In this document: in pieces, positions 11,586 through 23,200 of the stretch
Layout of the letters: each line of letters starts with the position of its first letter
Numbering within the stretch: position 1 is the first letter of the stretch
Source of the DNA: Panopea generosa
Taxonomy: Eukaryota > Mollusca > Bivalvia > Adapedonta > Hiatellidae
Assembly (NCBI GenBank): GCA_029582155.1
Contig: CM055899.1
Location: 85,966,056-86,030,055 of the forward strand
DNA length: 64,000 bases
Direction: 5' to 3'
Made by a program: the position numbers and the translations under genes
The notes under the pieces: generated by a model
Seen by the model: the letters and a program-made list of their open reading frames with translations, nothing else
The model's database searches: none
Told to the model about the DNA's origin: nothing

Positions 11586-11676
11586 TACGAAGTTTGTCAT
11601 TTGGGGAAAAAATCCACAAAGATTGTCATTTGGGGAAAAAATGCCCCCACACAAAGATTGTCATTTGGAAGAACAT
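11586..11676. repeat. Three short tandem units GATTGTCATTTGG
   Basis: Three units of about 28-37 bp, each with the core TTGTCATTTGG, two of them followed by GGAAAAAAT. A small local duplication with no coding significance. Confidence 0.7.
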
Positions 11677-11699
11677 CTATCTAACCTTTTATAGGTCAT

Positions 11700-13130
11700 A
11701 ATAATTGTTGTTGATATTTACAAGTTCCTCCAGACTTATAAAATCATAAATAACAAGATCTTTACTGATATATCAAACATTTAAATCATCAAAAATAACT
11801 ACTGATCTCTAAGATGATTGGCTGTTGAGCTTTTCAAAATCAGTAAACTTATACCACTATGTGGTTATCTTTTATGCAAAGCTAAATCCAACAAAACGTC
11901 CTTAACAAATGTTTATATTAGCAGTCATAGAATATTTGCTCCAAGTGTACAATTTGATCAGATCAATTATATTTTTGAGTTTAAACAACATTCATTAAAA
12001 ACCATATTGCAGTTTTCGAAACATTAATTTATTTATAGTTTATGATAATTTTTTATCTTATGGCAAAGTTAATATTTCTACAAAACACAAGATAGAATAA
12101 GTAGAACATTTGATAAATTTACAATATTGCACTTTACTTCAAAAACCAACATGTATTTGGCAAACTTAGTTATTGTCAGCAATTTCATGTTATCTCGGAT
12201 ATCTCAGATAGCATAATGCAATAATTCAAACTTTCACTGAAACACATTTTCCATTTATCTACAAACTGAGTTTCAATGAAAGAAACAATGTTTTATACTT
12301 TTATCTACAAATTTAAAGACTTTATCATTGAAACATTTTGTATATTATCTACAAATTGAAGGATTTATATGTGTATCATTAACCTATTTCATCTACCTCA
12401 CTGTGAACCCAAAAGTGTTCAAGCATTTCAATGTGAAACACAATAATTCTAAATCCATTCTGTACAGACCTGCTGAATAATTGCAAAGTTTTCACATATT
12501 CCACAATCAAAATAATTCAACTGTTACACACTTGCATGTCATTGAAAAATCCCTCAAACTCATCAAAAAGCATAAAATAAAATGCGATCATTTACACAGC
12601 CAAAACTACATAATTTATGAACATGTACTGCAGGATAAATTTAAAATACCAAAATTACAAAAACTTAATTCAAAATAAGTTAATTTAAATGTAAATCAAT
12701 CAATCGTGAATTGGAATGAAAATGTAGCATATATAAGCAACATAACTCTTTCTTACAGAATAAAACAAAATACACAAGTTCTTTCCCTTTGAACCTAGAT
12801 AACAGTTTTTTTTAAAAAGGCCCATAAAACTTACAATTAACATTCCTGTAGACATTTAATATCAGGCAATGTTTGGAAAAACAAAGGATATAATACGCTC
12901 TTGATTTAAATAACCAAAACAGGATAAAAAAAAAAAATATTAAAAAACTTGAATATCCAATTTTCAACTACCTGGCTATATACCCATAATGAATATATAT
13001 TTGACCCTGTATTGTATACTTACTACAGTATTATTTAGAGATCTCTTTACTTCTTAAACATAGAATTAATAAAACCCGTAAAAAATTACATTAATTTTGT
13101 TACTTGCATAAAATACCTGTACAAGAATTT
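11700..13130. other. AT-rich spacer, no gene seen
   Basis: AT-rich DNA. The phrase ATCTACAAA recurs between 12240 and 12360 with irregular spacing, suggesting a decayed repeat. The short plus-strand frames at 11818-12027 and 12481-12678 show no domain and look like chance openings. Confidence 0.45.
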
Positions 13131-13134
13131 AAAA

Positions 13135-13440
13135 CATTTTGTGTCAAGTGTTCTATTTTAATTTAACAAATTTATTTTGTGTTACTTGTTTTTGTAAAAA
13201 ACAAACAAACAAACTCGTTTTGTAGTAATTACTTTTGTAAAAAAAAAAAGTTTATTTGCAAATTCAATTTGTGTTAAAGGTTTTGTAAAATCATTATGTA
13301 ACAATTCTTTTTTTGTGTCAATTGCTTTTTGTTGTTGTTTTTTGTGTGAATAGATTAATTCAACAAATACACTTTGTGTTAATTGTTTTTGTGAATATAT
13401 TTACTTAACACTTATTTTGTGTCAATTATTTTGTAAATGC
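13135..13440. repeat. Degenerate TTTTGTGT tandem repeat
   Basis: About six diverged units of 45-60 bp, each with TTTTGTGTTAATTGTTTTTG-like and AATTCAACAAAT-like phrases. Several units are expanded by homopolymer growth. Confidence 0.55.
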
Positions 13441-15600
13441 ATGTTCTTGCCATTACTCACTTAGCAACCGGGTACCACACAATTGGGGTTATAACTAAAC
13501 AACAATAGTAAACATGATTCTAGCCCGAGATTTACACTTTGATAAACTTAAGCCTGTAAAAGTCCCTGAGCCATATTGACTGATGAAAAACAAAATTCAC
13601 TTGAGTTCATATAAAAAACAAACACAAAAAAAGAAGAAAAAAAGATCTATTCTATTACTATATCACTACTGAAAGTAAACACAAACTCAACTTGAACCTA
13701 GCACCTAATCAAAACCCATATTAACATTTGAAAATAAAAACATTTGAAAAAAATATACCAAAAACATACCTTAAACACAAAATGAGGGGTGTTCACTCAT
13801 CATGAACACCAACTGTTCAACAAGACATGATACCATTTACAAACAATGTAGACCCAGATAAGAAGGCAGTAATTCCTGGTCTTACCAATGTCTGTCAGTT
13901 AATGCATACTAACACTTCTTCCAAATGATACTGAAGCAGTAAAGTTTTGGAGGAATCTAGAATAGAAATATTGCAAGCTAGGCATTAAAGAGAGAGCCCA
14001 ACAATAATACACGCTCCACCATCATCAAACACCGTGACTCTCTTACAGATCTCCGTACACAGAAAATACACAATTGAATTTCATCATATAGTTTACTGCG
14101 CAGGAGTGAAGTAAACCCAGGACATATTTTTTATATTAACCTAGTGTAACATCTTTTCTGATTTGTTGCACAGCATTTTACATTAAACTCGGCCCTTGTA
14201 CATAAAATGCTGAGCTTTTTTCTGACATTCCCAATCACATAAATGATGTTAATTTGTCATGGTAAAATTTTGATGTTATTTTGAGACATAATGTCATACA
14301 ATTTCCTCAATTTTTATAGAGGTGATCTGAAACATAAATGGTATGTACCAATTTCCTGAGTTATGTAATAAAAAGAATCTTACATTCGTGCTAGTTTATT
14401 ATTGAATTTATTAAAGTTGGCAAAAATGATATGATGCTCAGCAGACACTTGCATCATATATTTCTGACAACGCTTAATACATTCAATAATAAATGAGCAC
14501 TAATGTAAGATCCTCTCTATATATAAAATAAGATAGCACTCCTCTAATAGCATTTGTGACTAAGTGCAGGTGCTCCTTAATCTCCAAGATACTGCTATGC
14601 TGATCAAATTAATTGTCTGATAATTGATCGATGTGGAAAAAAATTAAATGTTGGCTAAAAGTCATGTAATGTGTGGGAATGAATGAAAATGGTGTGATAT
14701 ATTCATTATAAAACATGAACCAAACAATGAAAAAAGCAATAAGGCAAGATAATATAAACAGTAAATATGGTGCCAAGAGAAGCTTTCCAAAACACACACC
14801 CATTATCATCTATAAAAAATGGGAAGACAGCCAGTTCCAGCAGACGTGGTATTTGTTGCTGATATTCAGGGACCAGAAAAGGAAAATTAACAGTTATTTT
14901 ATGCATTGAAAAACAAAAACATTTCCAAAAATCTTATAAAACCAAACATTAACATAGGCTGCAGAAGTTTCATAATTTGTGTTTAACAGCTACGGTTTCA
15001 GCATTGCATACATTTCTGTAAAATAAAGAAATAAAAACTTATTTTTATCAAAATCTAGAAAGTAATTAACTACACTTAATGTCCTGTTGCAGTGAATTTA
15101 GTGTTTACATACAACAGTCTCCATTGCATGTATAATTGACGTTACATGTATCGGTACATTACAAAAAAATAAAGATGTCACACTTTGTAATCAAGTAAAA
15201 AATATTTGTGTATTTTTATACACACAAAAATAGAATTTATGTTTAGTACTTATTGTTGTAATAACTATAGCTAGTCTGTGCACTTTACAATAGAATTACA
15301 CATTACAACAGAATTCCATTTTACAATATAATTTCATCTGCTTCCGAGATTATATGGCTATATTGAATGAAACTTTAAACTGGTGTCCAAATTATCAATA
15401 CAACTGATACAAAATAGAGATTACCCTTAATTATTAAACATTTGCAAACAATGACGCTGCCATATGTTGCCCTGTATACATAAACTGTTGTTTCTTGTCA
15501 TTTGGTGTTGCCTAGTGCACATAGCTAACCTTTGATGGTATTGTTTCTTGTCAGTGGTGGTTTCTTTTAATGCCAACTTAAATATTATGATTTCTCTTAA
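13441..15600. other. AT-rich spacer, no gene seen
   Basis: No supported gene or element over 2.1 kb. Open frames at 14609-14909 on both strands overlap each other and carry no recognisable domain, so I treat them as chance. Short ACATTACAACAGAATT-type repeats occur near 15290-15330. Confidence 0.45.
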
Positions 15601-15930
15601 AAAGGTTTAACGCAATGTCCAATACATTCAAGGTTATATATGGCATATCCAGTTTTATTGGTGGAGGAAGATCTCAGACTGAGTCAGGTTATATATGGCA
15701 TATCCAGTTTTATTGGTGGAGGAAGACCTCAGACTGAGTCAGGTTGTATATGGCATATCCAGTTTTATTGGTGGAGGAAGATCTCAGACTGAGTCAGGTT
15801 ATATATGGCATATCCAGTTTTATTGGTGGAGGAAGACCTCGGACTAAATAGAACCATCAACCTTCCGCAAGTAACTAGCAAACTTTCTCACATAGTTTTT
15901 GGACTGAGCGAGACTCCAATCTTCCACCTC
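15601..15930 (-). mobile_element. SINE-A with internally amplified 55-bp segment
   Basis: SINE-A in minus orientation. The 3' region begins GGTTTAACGCAATGTCC and the head region ends near 15920 with the CTTCCGCAAGTAACTAGCAA block and a decayed tRNA-like head. A 55-bp internal segment beginning GGTTATATATGGCATATCC is present four times in tandem, starting at 15632, 15687, 15742 and 15797, whereas the copies at 2008, 29361 and 44152 have it once. The tandem units are nearly identical to each other, so the amplification is recent relative to decay of the head. Confidence 0.9.
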
Positions 15931-15959
15931 AGCTACAAGATATGAAATAGACATGAAAT

Positions 15960-16100
15960 TTTATATAAATTTCTAACTTTGAACCTCTGAGTGTGACCTT
16001 GACATTTGAACTAAAGACCTGTGTCTTGCACGAGGTACATTGTCTGATTATGTTAAACATTGGTGCCATGTCTGTCCAGATGAGACAGGCAAGTATGGAT
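15960..16100. repeat. Fragment of interspersed GTGTGACCTTGAC repeat
   Basis: A phrase of the type GTGTGACCTTGACATTTGAA followed by CTAAAGACCTGTGTCTTGC matches the tandem units at 58990-59893 in style. The minus-strand 120-codon frame spanning 15929-16291 therefore runs through repeat DNA and a C-run and is not credited as a gene. Confidence 0.55.
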
Positions 16101-16116
16101 AAGAATTCCTGACATT

Positions 16117-16130
16117 CCCCCCCCCCCCCC
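16117..16130. repeat. Homopolymer run C14
   Basis: Fourteen C bases followed by TCCCC. A simple repeat. Confidence 0.85.
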
Positions 16131-16587
16131 TCCCCTCGTGAACACAATGCAAAAAAGTGTATGTTTTGATTATTTTTTAATGGAAGTTGTTTTTTCTTTA
16201 TTTTGTAGGCTATCCTATCACACAGGTAGATTGATTGACTAGAAATAACTAATGCAAACAAATCCAGTACATTGAATAAAACTATCAACAACTATGTTGA
16301 AATCTTTGATAAAGATAAACAATAATTGATTTGATGCTGAATAAACATAACAAAAAAAAAAGATCTATTTATAGAACGAGAGGCCATCTTGGATCTTCTG
16401 TAGGGGTGAACTAGTACAGAATATTTCAAACTGTTTTACACTTTAATTAAACTACTCAATTTTGTAAAAGCTGCTTCCTTATTCCTATATTGAAAACTTA
16501 ATGGCAAAAATATAATACAATTGATTAGATTGATTAGACATACTGTGATAAATTTTTTAATGTAATTTTTAATTTGTAAAGAATGCA

Positions 16588-16625
16588 ACAAGAGCCCCCA
16601 AAATAGGCCTGAGGATGCTGTATTG
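16588..16625 (+). mobile_element. Possible 5' end of an ACAAGAG element
   Basis: The sequence starts ACAAGAGCCCCC and continues to AGGCCTGAGGATGCT, matching the 5' style of the elements at 3020, 39544 and 54995. I could not find the matching GAGCTAA 3' end downstream, so this is probably a truncated copy. A T21 run follows at 16670-16690. Confidence 0.4.
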
Positions 16626-16941
16626 GATTCTGGTGGCAAACATAATTTTTTGAAAAATTATAATTTTAATTTTTTTTTTTTTTTTTTTTTAGTAAAGATA
16701 GTCATCTTGAATAAAAGTGACAAAAAGATATTTTGGAAGACAGATAACCCAAGAAAAGAGTTTTCAAGTTTAAATAGAATCAGTTCATTAATCATAGAGA
16801 ATAACTGATAATATATTGTTTTTTAAAAATACAATATTGTATATGGTGGATAGATATACCAAAATTACTGTATACATTTGGATGAAATTACCATATTTAC
16901 CCTATGTGCTGGGACAGAAAAAAAAAAAATTAAAGTAGTAA

Positions 16942-16989
16942 GTATTGGGACAGCAAAAAAAAATAAATTATTTGTTGCTGTCCCAATAC
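16942..16989. repeat. 15-bp perfect inverted repeat (hairpin)
   Basis: The arm GTATTGGGACAGCAA at 16942-16956 is perfectly complementary to TTGCTGTCCCAATAC at 16975-16989, with an 18-nt A/T-only loop. A related CTGGGACAG phrase occurs at about 16908. It could be a tiny foldback remnant. No flanking target duplication is obvious. Confidence 0.8.
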
Positions 16990-17329
16990 ATAGGATAAGT
17001 ACAGCAAATCAAATGGATTGGGAGACAGAAAACAAACATGGCTAATGCTTATTAAAGCCTTATTCGGGTGGGCTGTAATAGTTTGTTTGTCCACAATGTA
17101 TGGTGCAGATAAAATATAGAATCTAATACTAAGTGTAATGAATGATAATGTGCATATTATGCATAAAATGGTGCCCGAGATGCAATAAAATAGCCTGTAG
17201 ACTGAGCATACACATGTAGGTAATAACTAATCCTAGATTAAACACAGAATATTGTCACTTCCTTAATTTTACCTGTTAAGAAATATCACTGAGTAAACCC
17301 AAGTTTCAGCGAATGGACAATTTAATATG

Positions 17330-17580
17330 TTTCTCAGTCATATTTTATTTTATTTGAGTTATTTATTTCCCATTTATATATAATTTTGTTTATATCCTAT
17401 TTATATATAACTTATCTATATCCCATTTATATCATATTATCTGAATCTCATATATTTATATACCACTTATTTATGTCCCATTTATATTGCATTTATTTAT
17501 ACATCTAATTTATTTATATCTTATTTATTTATATCCCATTTATGTCCCTTTTTTTCATATCAAATTTATATCTAACTTCC
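17330..17580. repeat. AT-rich TTTATATCCCATTTATAT repeat
   Basis: About ten irregular units of 20-28 bp built on ATTTATATCCCATTTAT. It is a low-complexity repeat. The plus-strand frame at 17542-17778 overlaps its end and is not convincing. Confidence 0.7.
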
Positions 17581-18780
17581 AGTAACATAGACATCATTCT
17601 CTCTTTAAAGAAAGATGCAAATAATAAATACATGTATTTAAGATCAGAACAGAACATATATTTTATATATATATCAGATAGGTTTCCAGATATCAAACAT
17701 CGTACAGCCCCCTTAGCAGTAAAAGATACTATGTGTCTTCTATTTTCCTATAAACATAATCCCTTTTACCAGTATTAGGGTAATTTTTATAAAGCAAAGA
17801 TATTGAAAGTCATCAAAATTGTAATACTAATGACCCATTAAAGCCCCAAAACGTTCTGCTCCGGCAGGGACAAATTGTAGGAGAGGTTATTATAGAACAG
17901 TGGTTTTCTGTATGTTTCAGTTAAGATTCAGCATGCTAAAATTCACCATTAATAGGCTGCTTTAAGCCTGCTGAAGGTGTATAAACACAGAACTGTGTGT
18001 ATTTGTTTATCATTTGTAGTGCATGAACTCACAAGCTCCTCCCTAGAATTTAAAATTTTGGCTGTTGGAGTAAAACTTTTACAAACATTTTTTTGGAAAA
18101 TATTGTTTTGCCAATTAATTGTATTACCAGTAATCACAGTTTAGTAGTTTGCAGAATGTTAACAAAAACAATGCAATGGTGACTGTGAAATTTTGAAAAT
18201 AGGGTTCTTTGATTTGAATCATGTATAGATTTACAAACTTGCCCCAGAGCCATCTTGTGTTTTTTATATGGCAGTTAGGGCCTTAAGGCCATTAATATTA
18301 CAATTTTGATGATATGGGTGATCAAAATTGTGCAATTTTTTTACAAAAAAGGCTTGACAAATGCTACATTAAATGCAATGACAGTTTTTCATGTGTAATA
18401 ATGGTAGACATAGTATGGTTTATGCAATGATTCTTTACTTCATTGTTTAGCGACAAATTGTTGTACCTGAACATTATAAAGTCATGATTAATTAATTCCT
18501 GGATTTTCATTTCAATCCGCCACCGTATTTTTTTACTCATCCTGGCAAATGCCATTAGATTGTTATGATCACCATTGACAATGGGACCATAGTTTATAAA
18601 GAAACGCACAGTATTTGAGTATTTTAAATATTTTTATCTTTCTAATGATTTTTTCTTTGTTTGAATACGACACTTCCTTTTTAATATATGAAACATAAAA
18701 AATAAAATTGCCTCCCTCCCCCACTCCTATTTTGAAAAACAAATGGATGAAAATCTTAGAATTAATATATTATGACCCAA
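17581..18780. other. Spacer downstream of the vWA gene
   Basis: AT-rich DNA with no supported gene. It lies 3' of the minus-strand vWA exon and would include its 3' untranslated region. I could not identify a confident polyadenylation signal on the minus strand. The 81-codon minus frame at 18364-18609 has no recognisable domain. Confidence 0.45.
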
Positions 18781-18788
18781 CAGAAATA

Positions 18789-18807
18789 TATATATATATA
18801 TATATAC
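18789..18807. repeat. TA dinucleotide microsatellite
   Basis: About nine TA repeats just beyond the stop codon of the vWA gene. Confidence 0.85.
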
Positions 18808-18844
18808 TATTACTGCCTTAATCTGTTAAGATAATCCCCTACAC

Positions 18845-19862
18845 TCATACACAAGTTTCTGTTTTATTCAGGTAACCCATTGCCTTAATAGCCTTGTACT
18901 GGTCCGGTATCTCCATCATGGCATGTAGAGCAAATGTTGTTTCAGGTCTGCGGCACTTTGACGTCACGCCGTGATAGTTCACGAATTGGAAATTATCAAA
19001 TTTACGCCTTGGTAACAAATTATCAAAATCTTCCATGGTTTCCCATGGGCCATCCCCGACCCCGATGACAACAATGCTCAATGGGTAGTTTGATGCTTCA
19101 ACGATGGCCTCGATTGTTTTATCCTCCTCCGTGACTTGTCCGTCAGCTATGATTAAAAGTATATGATAAAGCTTTTTAACTTTCACGATTTCTATTGCTT
19201 TATGAATTAAAGGCGCAAAGTTGGTTGGTCCACTGAGACTGACACGTGTTGCAATAAAGTTGTAACGATCCAGAACCTGCGTAAATCCTTTACAAGGAGT
19301 ATCGTCAGAGTTGAAAGGGAAGACATTTTCATCAACAGTATTACTATCTCCAAAACCATATGCAGGAATTTGTTTATCTTCATCAAAAGGTTCTAACGTA
19401 TTTCCCATGATATGAATCACTTTCTGATATGGATTATATATTTTCCCCGCAACAGTCCTATGAAGACTATTTCCGCTGAAAGTTTTCCTTCCCTGCCATT
19501 CATTGCTTGCCGTGAAATCGACACCAACGATCAAACCACAATGTTCCAAACCGGCTTTCTCACATGCTCTGCTGACCTCGTGAAAACTCGAAAAGTGGTC
19601 TTCTATTGCATAGAAATTACGACTATTATTATTATTTTTCTCCAAACCAAGAATTGCAAATAATGAGGGTGATTTTTTTAAACGCTTTCTACGTTTCAAC
19701 ATTTCTTCTGTAGGACTTTCGCCCTTCTTTTTGTTGTCTAGTTTTTTGAATCTATAAAAGAGCACAATTCCTGTAACTACCGCAACAATATATGCCAAAA
19801 TTGCATATACTGTCATTGTCATCTCTTCCTTACTATCATTATACGGACTTCTTCTTGTTGAC
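18845..19862 (-). CDS. Copine/RGLG-like vWA-domain protein, membrane-anchored (last exon)
   Basis: The exon starts after a good splice acceptor (pyrimidine-rich TTGTTATTTTACAG, read on the minus strand, ending at 19863) and runs to TGA at 18845-18847. The first in-frame ATG in the exon is at 19822 and gives 325 residues. If an upstream exon is coding, the protein is longer, because the frame is open back to the acceptor. From that Met, residues 5-23 form one hydrophobic segment followed by a lysine/arginine-rich stretch to about residue 50, so an N-terminal membrane anchor is likely. Residues about 95-320 form a copine-type vWA domain. Its MIDAS metal site is complete: D102-x-T104-x-S106, T200 in SGPTNFAPL and D227 in IIADGQVT. 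Conserved phrases include AYGFGDSNT, VGVGDGPWETM, FDNFQFVNY and EIPDQYKAI near the end. Relatives are copines and plant RGLG E3 ligases, but no C2 domain and no RING finger follow here. Copine vWA domains bind partner proteins; the substrate or partner here is unknown. The inverted-arm minisatellite begins about 140 bp upstream of the acceptor, inside the presumed intron or promoter region. Confidence 0.9.
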
Positions 19863-19998
19863 CTGTAAAATAACAAAGATATAATATAAAAATATTTCCA
19901 AAATATTCCATTTTCTAATGGAAGAACTGAATGAATTGGCAAACGTATGAGGTGTGTTAAAAAATTATGTGGATATTTTCATCATTTAATATAGCACA

Positions 19999-20213
19999 AG
20001 AATAAAAATTATATTGCCATTAATTTCAATATTTCATAATTTTGATATTTTATAAGTTTATTATTTCCTCTATGTAATTGCCAAATTTCATATTGCTATT
20101 GAACACCGTTATGTAGCAACAGCGCTAAAAAATGTGCACGTAATGGTTACCTGGAGCAGTCTGATGGCGTCAATGACGTCAAGTATTTGCACAATATTTT
20201 AGCTGGTCAAATC
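19999..20213 (+). repeat. Left inverted arm of the 8.6 kb structure
   Basis: This arm is the reverse complement, with mismatches and a gap of about 30 bp, of 28468-28642. The best-preserved blocks are GTTATGTAGCAACAGCGC at 20108-20125 (perfect inverse at 28547-28564) and TTACCTGGAGCAGTCT at 20147-20162 (perfect inverse at 28510-28525). The match extends outward through CCTCTATGTAATTG and ATATTGCCATTAAT. No target-site duplication was found outside the arms. Confidence 0.85.
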
Positions 20214-20254
20214 TAAATGAAATTCAGTTTCAAACTCATTACATCATTGCACAG

Positions 20255-23200
20255 TTGAAGAAAGAGTGATGTAGAGATGTGTATGATATATGGGTGAAAA
20301 GTTCAAGGAAGAGTGATGTAGAGATGTGTATGATATATGGGTGAAAAGTTCAAGGAAGGGTAATATAGAGATGTTTATGATATATGGGTGAAAAGTTCAA
20401 GGAAGAGTGATATAAAATATAGAAATGTGTATGATATATGGGTGAAAAGTTCAAGGAAGAGCGATATAACGATGTGTATGATATAAGGGTGAAAAGTTCA
20501 AGGAAGAGCGATATAGAGATGTGTATGATATATGGGTGAAAAGTTCAAGGAAGAGTGATATAGAGATGTGTATGATATATGGGGGAAAAGGTCAAGGAAG
20601 AGTGATATATAGATGTGTGATATTTGGGTGAAAAGTTCAAGGGAGAGCGATATAGAGATGTGTATGATATATGGGGGAAAGTTCAAGGAAGAGCGATATA
20701 GAGATGTGTATGATATATGGGGAAAAAGTTCAAGGAAGAGTGATATAGAGATGTGTACGATATATAGGTGAAAAGTTCAAGGAAGAGCGATATAGAAATG
20801 TGTTTGCTACATGGGTGAAAAGTTCAAGGAAGAGCGATATAGAGATGTGTATGATATACTGGTGAAATGTTCAAGGAAGAGTGATATAAAGATGTGTGAT
20901 ATATGGGGGAAAAGGTCAAGGAAGAGTGATATAGAAATGTGTATGATATATGGAAAAAAAGGTCAAGGAAGAGTGATATAGAGATGTGTATGATATATGG
21001 GTGAAAAGTTCAAGGAAGAGTGATATAGAGATGTGTATGATATATGGGGAAAAGTTCAAGGAAGAGCGATATAGAGATGTGTATGATATAAGGGTGAAAA
21101 GTTCAAGGAAGAGTGATATAGAGATGTGTATGACATATAGGTGAAAAGTTCAAGGAAGACTGATATACAGATGTATATGATATATGGGTGAAAAGTTCAA
21201 GGAAGAGCGATATAGAGATGTGTATGATATAAAGGTGAAAAGTTCAAGGAAGAGCGATATAGAGATGTGTATAAAATATAGGTGAAAAGTTCAAGGGAGA
21301 GCAATATAGAGATGTGTATGATATATGGGTGAAAAGTTCAAGGAATGGTGATATAGAGATGTGTATGATATATGGGTGAAAAGTTCAAGGAAGGCTGATA
21401 TAGAGATGTGTATGATATATGGGTGAAAAGTTCAAGGAAGAGTGATATAGAGATGTGTATGATATATGGGGGAAAAGTTCAAGGAAGAGTGATATAGAGA
21501 TGTGTATGATATATGGGGGAAAAGTTCAAGGATGAGTGATACAGAGATGTGTATGATATATTGGTGAAAAGTTCAAGGAAGGGTGATATAGAGATGTGAT
21601 GATTTATGGGTGAAAAGTTCAAGGAAGAGTGATATAGAGATGTGTATGATATATGGGGGAAAAAGTCAAGGAAGAGTGATAAAGAGATGTGTATGACATA
21701 TAGGTGAAAAGTTCAAGGAAGAGTGATATACAGAAGTGTATGATATATGGGTGAAAAGTTCAAGGAAGAGCGATATAGAGATGTGTATGACATATAGGTG
21801 AAAAAGTCAAGGAAGAGTGATATACAGATGTGTATGATATATGGGTGAAAAGTTCAAGGAAGAGCGATATAGAGATGTGTATGATATAAGGGTGAAAAGT
21901 TCAAGGAAGAGCGATATAGAGATGTGTATAAAATATAGGTGAAAAGTTCAAGGGAGAGCGATATAGAGATGTGTATGATATATGGGTGAAAAGTTCAAGG
22001 AAGGGCGATATAGAGATGTGTATGATATATGGGTGAAAAGTTCAAGGAAGAGTGATGTAGAGATGTGTGATATATGGGTGAAAAGTTCAAGGAAGAGTGA
22101 AATAGAAATGTGTACGATATATGGGTGAAAAGTTCAATGAAGAGCGATATAGAGATGTGTATGATATATGGGTGAAAAGTTCAAGGAAGAGTGATATATA
22201 GATGTGTATGATATATGGGTGAAAAGTTCAAGGAAGGGTGATATAGAGATGTGTATGATATATGGGTGAAAAGTTCAAGGAAGAGTGATATAAAATATAG
22301 AAATGTGTATGATATATGGGTGAAAAGTTCAAGGAAGAGCGATATAGAGATGTGTATGATATATGGGTGAAAAGTTCAAGGAAGAGTGATATACAGATGT
22401 GTATGATATATGGGTGAAAAGTTCAAGGAAGAGTGATATAGAGATGTGTATGATATATGGGGGAAAAGGTCAAGGAAGAGTGATAAATAGATGTGTGATA
22501 TTTGGGTGAAAAGTTCAAGGGAGAGCGATATAGAGATGTGTATGATATATGGGGGAAAGTTCAAGGAAGAGCAATATAGAGATATGTATGATATATGGGG
22601 AAAAAGTTCAAGGAAGAGTGATATAGAGATGTGTACGATATATAGGTGAAAAGTTCAAGGAAGAGCGATATAGAAATGTGTTTGCTACATGGGTGAAAAG
22701 TTCAAGGAAGAGCGATATAGAGATGTGTAGGATATACTGGTGAAATGTTCAAGGAAGAGTGATATAAAGATGTGTGATATATGGGGGAAAAGGTCAAGGA
22801 AGAGTGATATAGAAATGTGTATGGTATATGGAAGAAAAGGTCAAGGAAGAGTGATATAGAGATGTGTATGATATATGGGTGAAAAGTTCAAGGAAGAGCG
22901 ATATAGAGATGTGTATGATATAAGGGTGAAAAGTTCAAGGAAGAGCGATATAGAGATGTGTATGCTATATGGGTGAAAAGTTCAAGGAAGAGTGATATAG
23001 AGATGTGTATGATATATGGGTGAAAAGTTCAAGGAAGGGTGATATAGAGATGTGTATGATATATGGGGAAAAGTTCAAGGAAGAGCGATATAGAGATGTG
23101 TATGATATAAGGGTGAAAAGTTCAAGGAAGAGTGATATAGAGATGTGTATGACATATAGGTGAAAAGTTCAAGGAAGAGTGATATACAGATGTGTATGAT

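Noticed and set aside
15929..16291. 120-codon minus-strand frame
   Set aside because: It crosses an interspersed repeat fragment and a C14 homopolymer and has no recognisable domain.
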